A stretch of DNA of 8,565 nt from CAYMUG01 sp964393575 (GTDB lineage Bacteria > Patescibacteriota > Minisyncoccia > Spechtbacterales > 2-12-FULL-38-22): contig CAYMUG010000028.1 in assembly GCA_964393575.1 (NCBI GenBank), positions 1 through 8,565 of the forward strand, in the 5' to 3' direction. The position numbers were made by a program, and so were the translations under genes. The notes beneath the pieces are model-generated. The model had not been told where the DNA came from. It saw only the letters and a list, made by a program, of their open reading frames with translations, and searched no databases. Position 1 is the stretch's first letter. Each line of letters begins with the position of its first letter. Of the stretch, positions 1-4,381 are shown one piece after another.

Positions 1-23
1 ATTTTTGCGCGTTGCCCTGCTTT

Positions 24-54
24 AAGGCAACGGGGGTTAAACCCCCGTTGCCTT
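24..54 (+). terminator. Strong hairpin, probable terminator of an upstream unit
   Basis: Thirteen perfect base pairs (24-36 with 42-54, arm AAGGCAACGGGGG) enclose a TTAAA loop. Only a weak T-rich stretch follows (TTTGGTTT, 53-60), so intrinsic termination is plausible but not textbook. A second copy of CGTTGCC at 10-16 can pair with 26-32 and would compete with this hairpin. The unit it would terminate lies beyond the left edge. Confidence 0.55.
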
Positions 55-81
55 TGGTTTAGCAATGTTGCGGTAATGTGT

Positions 82-110
82 TTGACTTTTGCCCGCGGGG
101 ATGTTACAAT
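82..110 (+). promoter_or_regulatory. Sigma70-type promoter with extended -10, upstream of the RRM gene
   Basis: The -35 TTGACT (82-87) is separated by exactly 17 bp from the -10 TACAAT (105-110). A TG at 102-103 gives an extended -10 (TGTTACAAT). The predicted start is near 117, which would give the RRM gene a leader of about 130 nt. It lies downstream of the 24-54 hairpin, so it probably opens a new transcription unit. Confidence 0.75.
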
Positions 111-139
111 GCTCCTGTTCGAGTGTTTCTCAATGGTTT

Positions 140-193
140 GCTTTTTGCGCCGGAGAGAAGAAAGGTCGCCGGACACTCTCTGGTGCAGAGAGT
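140..193 (+). other. Long stem-loop in the RRM-gene leader, possible riboregulator or small RNA
   Basis: Bases 140-157 can pair with 176-193 without a break: 18 pairs, of which five are G-U. The loop is 18 nt (158-175) and holds a possible GTC/GAC mini-stem (165-167 with 172-174). A competing local hairpin, ACTCTCT-GGTGC-AGAGAGT (175-181 with 187-193), uses the same 3' arm, so the RNA could switch folds. The element starts about 23 nt after the predicted transcription start and ends about 52 nt before the RRM ATG. A T-run follows at 203-207, so a free small RNA is also possible. No known RNA family was recognised. Confidence 0.5.
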
Positions 194-204
194 TTAAATC
201 AATT

Positions 205-238
205 TTTACCGCGCTTATTTTTTATAATACGCGGTAAA
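205..238 (+). promoter_or_regulatory. Inverted repeat enclosing a TATAAT box just before the RRM start
   Basis: The 9-bp arms TTTACCGCG (205-213) and CGCGGTAAA (230-238) are perfect complements separated by 16 nt. Those 16 nt contain a consensus -10 hexamer, TATAAT (223-228). No convincing -35 lies 16-18 bp upstream (CAATTT at 200-205 is poor). Two readings are possible: a second promoter with an operator-like repeat, or a leader hairpin from the upstream promoter that ends 7 nt before the ATG. No Shine-Dalgarno is present in this stretch. Confidence 0.4.
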
Positions 239-245
239 CAGTCAA

Positions 246-506
246 ATGAACAAGAAATTATTTGTCGGCGGGTTGCCATGGGCTACCACAGAGGACGAGC
301 TCAACGAAGCTTTCTCTAAGGCGGGCTCCGTGGAATCAGCGGTTATTATAACTGATCGTGCCACAGGACGTTCTAAAGGTTTCGGATTTGTAGAATTTTC
401 CGAAGAAGAAGGAGCTGAAAAAGCTCAGGAAATGTGGAACGGTCAGGAGTTCGGAGGACGAACTCTTACCGTTAATCCCGCACGACCTAAACGAGAAGAT
501 AGCTAA
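246..506 (+). CDS. Single-RRM RNA-binding protein
   Basis: This 86-residue protein is essentially one RNA recognition motif. RNP2 is LFVGGL (residues 5-10) and RNP1 is KGFGFVEF (44-51). The aromatic residues that normally stack on RNA are present at F6, F46 and F48. The tail (78-86) is short and basic-acidic, without the glycine-rich extension of some cyanobacterial and plant homologues. By family knowledge it binds single-stranded RNA in the cytoplasm and may act in mRNA stability or as an RNA chaperone; its targets are unknown. The start is fixed by RNP2 lying almost at the N-terminus, yet no Shine-Dalgarno precedes it (context CAGTCAA before ATG). It is monocistronic, between its own promoter and a bidirectional terminator. 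The structured leader suggests post-transcriptional control or autoregulation, which is inference. Confidence 0.93.
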   Translation: MNKKLFVGGLPWATTEDELNEAFSKAGSVESAVIITDRATGRSKGFGFVEFSEEEGAEKAQEMWNGQEFGGRTLTVNPARPKREDS

Positions 507-510
507 ATAA

Positions 511-559
511 AGCTATAAAAAAAACCGCCCCGATTATCGGGGCGGTTTTTTTTATAGCT
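511..559. terminator. Bidirectional intrinsic terminator between convergent genes
   Basis: Perfect 24-nt arms (511-534 and 536-559) form a GC-rich core CCGCCCC/GGGGCGG flanked by A8 on one side and T8 on the other, so a U-tract is produced on either strand. It serves the RRM gene on the plus strand and the TPR gene on the minus strand. The right arm includes the TPR gene's stop codon (552-554) and its last Leu codon. Confidence 0.93.
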
Positions 560-1076
560 GCAGCTCTTTTTTTATATTATGTATTTTTTCTATATACTCA
601 ACTTTTTCAAACTTTGCTTTTCCGCCTGTGCGCCTTGAAAAACTTTTTTGTTTGCTTTCGAAAAACTGAATAATTTCCGGAGTGTAAATTTTTTCAAAGT
701 TTGCAATCACTTCTTTCGCGGGCTCTGTTTTGTTTTGCGCCAAAAGTGACCGTAACAAATCAAAGTAATAACTCGGTTTGTTGTGAGGGTTGAGTTCCAC
801 AGCTTTTTTAAACTGTTTTTCCGCCTCCTTATATTTTTCGCGTTCAAGCAAAATTCTTCCTTTAAGCTGGTAGGCCTCATCAAGCTTCGGATTTTTTTGT
901 ATCGTTTCTTCGGATAATTCCTTTGCCGTGTTTAAATTTCCTGCTGAAAAATGTCTTATTCCCAAACGCACCGTGTCTTCGGCGGGCCTGTAAGTATTTG
1001 TAGCAACTGCCAAACCCTGTCCCAAAAGAAGCAGAGAAACTACGGCAGCAGTTATTTTAAGCGCTTTGTTTTTCAT
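552..1076 (-). CDS. Membrane-anchored TPR protein
   Basis: The 174-residue product begins with KNKALK and a hydrophobic segment (about 7-26), so it is a signal anchor or uncleaved signal peptide placing the rest outside the membrane. Two tetratricopeptide repeats are readable: about 34-67 and 68-101, the second with the typical G-x-A/L spacing and an ELNP end. A degenerate third helical pair spans about 102-133. The C-terminus is Lys-rich and helical. TPRs act as protein-binding scaffolds. The start overlaps the end of the upstream ligase gene by 20 nt in another frame, which implies translational coupling and a shared job. In many bacteria O-antigen-ligase-like proteins carry a C-terminal TPR region, so this may be the detached equivalent (inference). 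No enzymatic motif is seen. Confidence 0.85.
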   Translation of the reverse strand: MKNKALKITAAVVSLLLLGQGLAVATNTYRPAEDTVRLGIRHFSAGNLNTAKELSEETIQKNPKLDEAYQLKGRILLEREKYKEAEKQFKKAVELNPHNKPSYYFDLLRSLLAQNKTEPAKEVIANFEKIYTPEIIQFFESKQKSFSRRTGGKAKFEKVEYIEKIHNIKKELQL

Positions 1077-2256
1077 ATAATGAAACTAATATTCCGGCTA
1101 AAATCCAGAAAGTTAAGGCATTAGCCGGAAAGTACCAGTCAAAATCCACAAAATTATGCATAAGTGACCCGAATACTCCCGCGAATATAACTACAGCATA
1201 AAAATTTTCTCTACGCATTGCTTTTATTCCGCCCCAAATTATAAGCACTGTAAAAGCAAGAAACGGTGTTATGCCAATAACACCTGTCTCGGCAAGCCAC
1301 TGCACATACTGGTTGTGTGCTCTTCGTGCGAAATTAATAGGACTATCCTGATATTGCGGATAGACATCCTCCCAGGTATTTAAGCCCGTGCCTGTGATAG
1401 GGTTATCCCGCCACATTTCCACCCCGTTTTTCCAGAATATCAATCGCCCCTCAGCACTGTTCCCGGTGGTTGTGTCGTTTTTCTCCGCGAGATTACTAAA
1501 AGAGGGTGAAGGAGGCGAGGCAATTTCTCCGGTGCGCGCTATAAATAGAAGTCCGGCTATGCCGGCGGTAGCTAATACAACTCCTCCGAGTTTTAAGGCA
1601 AGTTCTTTTTTAGGTACCGACCGCGTCCAGTAAAGTAAAGGCAAAAGAGCAATTGCTGTACTTATAAATGCACCTCGTGTTTGCGTTAAGTATAGCGCAC
1701 CTCCGATAAGTGCTGTCGTCAGCCCTAATAAAATAACACGCGAGCCGTGTTTTTCCCGGATATAAAATCCTAAAGCAATGGGAAGCGAGAAAAGCAAATA
1801 CCCCGCAAACGCGTTAGGCCAGAAGAATAAAGAGATCATCCGCGGATAAGAACTTCCCGTAAACATATATGCGCCCCATAATACTAACATTGCGGATATA
1901 CCCACAATCACGCTGAGTATAATTTTTATCTCTTTTTCTTTTAAGTTGAGAGAATATACGGCGTAAAACAAGGAGGTATAAGTAAGTAAAAGCGCAAAAA
2001 ACCCGAAACTTTTATAGGGAGCTACGGAAAACACTGTACTTAAGAGGGCGCCTAAAATAAAAATTCCCACCGCATATAGAATGTTTCGGGCTAACCCGGG
2101 GTTTATCTCTTGTTTTCGGGTAAAAACTGAAAAAGCAAGCAAAAGAGATGTGCCTATCATTGCGGCCGGCGCAACCCAATCCGCCTTACCCCCGGAGAAA
2201 AAAGGAGGTAAGGCCAAAAGAAACAAAACTACCCCTAATGTTGTGTATTTTTGCAT
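1057..2256 (-). CDS. O-antigen ligase/polymerase family (Wzy_C) membrane protein
   Basis: This 399-residue polytopic protein has about ten to twelve hydrophobic segments and one large hydrophilic loop (about 241-312). The loop leads into the Wzy_C signature: GRLIFWKNGVEMW (270-282), GTGLNTW (289-295), then AHNQYVQWLAETGVIG (313-328). The conserved Arg in TQTRGA (R194), R271 and H314 match positions important in WaaL/PglL-type enzymes. A second family-like block, MHNFVDFDWYFPANAL, follows at 366-381. Such enzymes transfer or polymerise lipid-linked glycans on the outer face of the membrane, onto lipid, glycan or protein. The acceptor cannot be read here, and no other glycan gene lies in the window. 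The ATG has no clear Shine-Dalgarno and sits 11 nt from a possible -10 inside the 52-bp palindrome. It is co-transcribed with the overlapping TPR gene. Confidence 0.88.
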   Translation of the reverse strand: MQKYTTLGVVLFLLALPPFFSGGKADWVAPAAMIGTSLLLAFSVFTRKQEINPGLARNILYAVGIFILGALLSTVFSVAPYKSFGFFALLLTYTSLFYAVYSLNLKEKEIKIILSVIVGISAMLVLWGAYMFTGSSYPRMISLFFWPNAFAGYLLFSLPIALGFYIREKHGSRVILLGLTTALIGGALYLTQTRGAFISTAIALLPLLYWTRSVPKKELALKLGGVVLATAGIAGLLFIARTGEIASPPSPSFSNLAEKNDTTTGNSAEGRLIFWKNGVEMWRDNPITGTGLNTWEDVYPQYQDSPINFARRAHNQYVQWLAETGVIGITPFLAFTVLIIWGGIKAMRRENFYAVVIFAGVFGSLMHNFVDFDWYFPANALTFWILAGILVSLYEKQSA

Positions 2257-2267
2257 AACTCAGGATT

Positions 2268-2295
2268 ATTTTAACCCGTCCCTTTATTGCGCGCA
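2268..2295 (-). promoter_or_regulatory. Mirror-image candidate promoter of the ligase-TPR operon
   Basis: By symmetry of the palindrome the same elements occur on the minus strand: TTGCGC (2295-2290), 16 bp, TAAAAT (2273-2268). The -35 hexamers of the two promoters overlap by 4 bp at the centre of the palindrome, so polymerase could occupy only one at a time. The -10 ends 11 nt before the ligase ATG, predicting a leader of only about five bases. Confidence 0.4.
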
Positions 2296-2315
2296 ATAAA
2301 GGGACGGGTTAAAAT
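2288..2315 (+). promoter_or_regulatory. Candidate promoter of the DoxX gene inside the palindrome
   Basis: A weak -35 TTGCGC (2288-2293) lies 16 bp from a 5/6-match -10 TAAAAT (2310-2315). Only 8 nt separate the -10 from ATG at 2324, so the transcript would begin at or within a base or two of the start codon (leaderless). The absence of a Shine-Dalgarno agrees with this. Confidence 0.45.
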
Positions 2316-2323
2316 AAAAACGT

Positions 2324-2728
2324 ATGGTGGAAGTGTTTTTCTCTTACCAGCCCTTATCTTCTTTTACTGATCTGGTTTTACTCCTGGTCCGTACGGTGAT
2401 CGGGGTAACTATGATGTATTACGGGAGAAGGAAATTTAAAGATTTAAAAAAGAATGCTGAGAACTTTGAGAAGGATATGGGTATAAAGCCCGGATGGTTT
2501 TGGGGTACACTAACCGCTATAATGGAAGCCGGCGGATCTCTGCTTTTGATTTTAGGAGTTTTTACCTGGATATGGGCAACCTTGTTTGCGGGACAAATGA
2601 TTGTAGGCACATTTTTCAAGATAGCCAAGTGGAACAAGCCGTTTACTGACTGGTCGTATGACCTTTTAATTTTGGTATTATCATTGGTTGTTCTTGCTTT
2701 CGGCGGCGGTGCATATACTTTGCTATAA
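2324..2728 (+). CDS. DoxX-family integral membrane protein
   Basis: This 134-residue protein has four hydrophobic segments, roughly 15-34, 58-80, 81-101 and 112-132. DoxX-like features are the LLLVRTVIGVTMMYYG segment (19-34) followed by a basic stretch (RRKFKDLKK), the central MEAGGSLLLILGVFT (67-81) with E68, and the last helix beginning YDLLI (112-116) and ending in a GGG turn (127-129). Members are small membrane proteins linked in various species to quinone or thiosulfate oxidation, thiol stress or unknown roles. No partner here points to one of these, so the biochemical function is open. The ATG lacks a Shine-Dalgarno and starts 8 nt after a candidate -10. No terminator is visible before the downstream ppa gene 91 nt away, so read-through into it is likely. 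Confidence 0.82.
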   Translation: MVEVFFSYQPLSSFTDLVLLLVRTVIGVTMMYYGRRKFKDLKKNAENFEKDMGIKPGWFWGTLTAIMEAGGSLLLILGVFTWIWATLFAGQMIVGTFFKIAKWNKPFTDWSYDLLILVLSLVVLAFGGGAYTLL

Positions 2729-2789
2729 TTTTTGGCTACAACAAATGATAGATGACAAATAATAAAAACCTGTGTTATCATAAACCATC

Positions 2790-2817
2790 AGTTATAAGTC
2801 ATAAGTTATTAGTTAAA
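2790..2817 (+). repeat. Four 7-bp tandem repeats abutting the ppa start
   Basis: Units AGTTATA, AGTCATA, AGTTATT and AGTTAAA run head to tail, followed by TT and then ATG at 2820. Each unit differs from AGTTATA at one or two positions. Several overlapping -10-like hexamers arise (TATAAG 2793-2798, CATAAG 2800-2805), but no good -35 is paired with them. There is no Shine-Dalgarno here. The repeat could be a regulatory site or slippage-prone AT-rich sequence. Confidence 0.6.
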
Positions 2818-2819
2818 TT

Positions 2820-3329
2820 ATGAATTTAGAAAAAATTTCAAAAGGCGACAAATTTCCCGAAGAACTAAATGTAATTGTAGAGATTCCCAGGGATTCCTCG
2901 GTAAAATACGAACTAGAAAAGGATCCCGGAGCCGTTTTCGTGGACAGGTTTATGTTTACCGCAATGGTGTATCCTGCAAACTACGGCTTTATTCCGCACA
3001 CGAAAGCTGACGACGGTGATCCAATAGATGTTTTAGTGCTTTCGCCGAAACCGGTACATCCGGGTTCCGTACTCCCGGCGCGTCCTGTGGGAATACTGGA
3101 AATGGAGGATGAAAAAGGAGTAGACCATAAAGTGCTTGCTGTTCCTCCGGAAAAACTTGACCCCTGGCACAAAGATGTACAGGATATAAAAGACGTAAAC
3201 CAAGCTACCCTGGACCAAATCAAACACTTCTTTGAGCATATGAAGGAGCTTGAACCCGGCAAATGGGTTGAGGTAAAAGAATTCCACGGAAAAGAAAGAG
3301 CTTTGGAAGAACTAAAAAAATCTGCTTAA
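2820..3329 (+). CDS. ppa: Inorganic pyrophosphatase, family I
   Basis: The enzyme hydrolyses pyrophosphate to two phosphates with Mg2+ in the cytoplasm, pulling biosynthetic reactions forward. At 169 residues it has normal prokaryotic length. The family signature DGDPIDV is at 65-71. Active-site residues align with Escherichia coli PPase almost number for number: E21, K29, E31, R43, Y55, D65, D67, D70, D97, D102, K104 and K142. The exception is position 141, normally Tyr in HFFEHYK and here Met (HFFEHMK, 136-142). The other metal and phosphate ligands are intact, so the enzyme is probably active with changed kinetics (inference). No Shine-Dalgarno precedes the ATG; four 7-bp repeats do. It lies 91 nt behind the DoxX gene without an intervening terminator and is followed by a GC-rich terminator. 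Confidence 0.97.
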   Translation: MNLEKISKGDKFPEELNVIVEIPRDSSVKYELEKDPGAVFVDRFMFTAMVYPANYGFIPHTKADDGDPIDVLVLSPKPVHPGSVLPARPVGILEMEDEKGVDHKVLAVPPEKLDPWHKDVQDIKDVNQATLDQIKHFFEHMKELEPGKWVEVKEFHGKERALEELKKSA

Positions 3330-3341
3330 AATAGCTTTATT

Positions 3342-3378
3342 CGCCCTGCCCGGCGAAAGCGGGCGGATTTGTTTTTTT
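3342..3378 (+). terminator. Intrinsic terminator after ppa
   Basis: The arms CTGCCCG-GC (3346-3354) and GC-GGGCGG (3359-3366) pair around a GAAA tetraloop with one bulged G, followed after ATTTG by seven T (3372-3378). An alternative TTCGCC/GGCGAA pairing (3340-3345 with 3352-3357) overlaps it. Confidence 0.8.
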
Positions 3379-3399
3379 CGGAACAACACAGAATACCAT

Positions 3400-3456
3400 A
3401 AAACCGTTTCATATTCATGGCGTCAAATGTCATAACTTGCAATGAAACGGTTTTTT
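3400..3456 (+). terminator. Second terminator-like long-loop hairpin
   Basis: A perfect 13-bp stem (AAAACCGTTTCAT 3400-3412 with 3442-3454) encloses a 29-nt loop and ends in six T (3451-3456). The loop is long for a simple terminator. The 3' side of the loop and the stem also hold the -35 of the next promoter (TTGCAA, 3437-3442). It may back up the ppa terminator or belong to a short RNA lying between the two hairpins. Confidence 0.55.
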
Positions 3457-3465
3457 GTGTACTAT
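3437..3465 (+). promoter_or_regulatory. Candidate promoter of the formylglutamate-hydrolase-like gene
   Basis: The -35 TTGCAA (3437-3442) and -10 TACTAT (3460-3465) are exactly 17 bp apart. The predicted start is near 3472, giving a leader of about 29 nt that contains a full Shine-Dalgarno. TATATT (3463-3468) is an overlapping alternative -10. Confidence 0.55.
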
Positions 3466-3489
3466 ATTTGCAGCCGAAATGAAGGAAAA

Positions 3490-3496
3490 AGGAGGT
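3490..3496 (+). promoter_or_regulatory. Strong Shine-Dalgarno that fixes a GTG start
   Basis: AGGAGGT, in the context AAAAAGGAGGTCAGA, lies 4 nt before GTG at 3501. It is the only near-perfect anti-16S match seen before any gene in this window. It supports the GTG start even though the spacing is slightly short. Confidence 0.85.
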
Positions 3497-3500
3497 CAGA

Positions 3501-4247
3501 GTGAGTGATACAAAGGACAACGATCTTGTCTTTGTAGAGAAAGCCGCCTCACCCGTAGTGCTCAGCGTGCCGCATGACGGTTATCAGGCGGGGCATTTTA
3601 AAAATATGTATGCTGTTCGGAAAAAGGGCTCAAAAGATAGAGATTTGCGCACCTGGCAGTTAGTCCGCGATATAAACCATCCCACGGAGGCGTCCGATCC
3701 GGTGTGTAGTATTGTGCACGGATATATGAGTCGCGATATTATTGATTACAACAGGTCCCCGTCGGAGGACGATGACACGCATGCCTACACTGATAAAAAA
3801 GTCAAGCATTTCTACAGCAGGTACCATGAAGAGATTGAGGGATTAATTTTCAATGCTCTTAGACACTTTGGCTGTGCTGTTTTGTTGGACATTCACGGGT
3901 TTGCTTCTCGGGAAGATGATTATGATATTATTCTGGGCACTCAACACAGACAAACATGTAAGGTGTATGGTTTTGATATCACCCTTGCTAAATACCTCCG
4001 CGAGGCAGGTTACAGTGTTTACCTTCCGGAGGAATACTCCGTTAAGGGCGAACGCTATTCCGGAAGATATACCATAGAACGACACAGCTCATGCAAGAAC
4101 GACGCGATACAAGTTGAAGTTTCCCCTAAATTTCGCCAAAAAGCTAAAAGTTATGATTCCGAAGAAGCTCTCAAAAGAAGAGAACTTGCCGGTACTTTAC
4201 GCGATTTTATTAAAGAATATACAAGAGAAAAATGTGGTAAGGCGTAG
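3501..4247 (+). CDS. N-formylglutamate amidohydrolase family hydrolase
   Basis: The 248-residue protein carries the motifs of the metal-dependent N-formylglutamate amidohydrolase (HutG-like) family in order: SVPHDG (22-27), a DRDLRTW segment (46-52), DYNRSPSE (82-89), LLDIHGF (128-134), RYSGRYT (185-191) and AIQVEVS (202-208). H25, D130, H132 and E206 are plausible metal or catalytic residues by position in these motifs. The classic member removes formate from N-formyl-L-glutamate in histidine breakdown. No other hut gene is present, so the substrate may be a different N-acyl amino acid or amide. There is no signal peptide, so it is probably cytoplasmic. The start is a GTG set by a strong AGGAGGT. 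It forms a single-gene unit with its own promoter and terminator. The mix of strong Shine-Dalgarno and GTG differs from its neighbours and may hint at acquisition, though this is weak. Confidence 0.85.
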   Translation: MSDTKDNDLVFVEKAASPVVLSVPHDGYQAGHFKNMYAVRKKGSKDRDLRTWQLVRDINHPTEASDPVCSIVHGYMSRDIIDYNRSPSEDDDTHAYTDKKVKHFYSRYHEEIEGLIFNALRHFGCAVLLDIHGFASREDDYDIILGTQHRQTCKVYGFDITLAKYLREAGYSVYLPEEYSVKGERYSGRYTIERHSSCKNDAIQVEVSPKFRQKAKSYDSEEALKRRELAGTLRDFIKEYTREKCGKA

Positions 4248-4262
4248 TAATTATATATTCTT

Positions 4263-4289
4263 TCCCCCGATGCAAATCGGGGGATTTTT
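4263..4289 (+). terminator. Intrinsic terminator after the hydrolase gene
   Basis: A 9-bp stem (TCCCCCGAT 4263-4271 with ATCGGGGGA 4276-4284) with a GCAA tetraloop is followed by five T (4285-4289). It lies 15 nt after the TAG stop, which makes it a typical rho-independent terminator. Confidence 0.9.
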
Positions 4290-4315
4290 GATAAAATATG
4301 AATAATGGACCCTGT

Positions 4316-4333
4316 TTGAGGATATAATCTCAA
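4316..4333 (+). promoter_or_regulatory. Candidate -10 in an inverted repeat upstream of the ATPase operon
   Basis: A consensus TATAAT (4323-4328) sits inside TTGAG (4316-4320) and CTCAA (4329-4333), which are perfect inverted repeats. No good -35 is found 16-18 bp upstream. Transcription from here would give a leader of roughly 47 nt before ATG 4382. The arrangement suggests either a regulated promoter or a chance short repeat. Confidence 0.4.
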
Positions 4334-4381
4334 CGGGCTAAGCATATTAGTTTTAAAATTAATTTCAATCCTTGAGAAGGA

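Larger units (their letters stand above)
2266..2317. repeat. Perfect 52-bp palindrome between divergent genes
   Basis: The 26-nt arms are exact reverse complements with no spacer; the centre is TTGCGCGCAA. It occupies almost all of the 67-bp gap between two divergent ATGs (2256 on minus, 2324 on plus). A terminator is unexpected there, and neither side has a proper T-tract beyond the arms. No second copy was seen in the window. A regulatory palindrome (see the paired promoters) or a remnant of a small mobile element are both possible. Confidence 0.95.

Noticed and set aside
1..237. An open frame running from the left edge to a stop at 235-237, with internal ATGs at 76, 109 and 133
   Set aside because: The translation is Cys-rich and irregular, runs through the 24-54 hairpin and the promoter, and shows no family resemblance. 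It is probably chance, although a short upstream ORF from ATG 133 cannot be fully excluded.
89..319. A 76-codon frame overlapping the leader and the start of the RRM gene
   Set aside because: It overlaps a gene with clear RNP1 and RNP2 motifs in another frame, has a TTG start, and its product has no recognisable features.
1057..1076. Possible programmed -1 frameshift joining ligase and TPR protein
   Set aside because: The overlap has only five A before C, so the AAAAAAC slippery heptamer is absent. The TPR gene has its own ATG and membrane anchor.
2266..2317. Reading the palindrome as a rho-independent terminator
   Set aside because: It sits between divergent starts, and on both strands the stem is followed by an A-rich or mixed sequence, not a T-tract.
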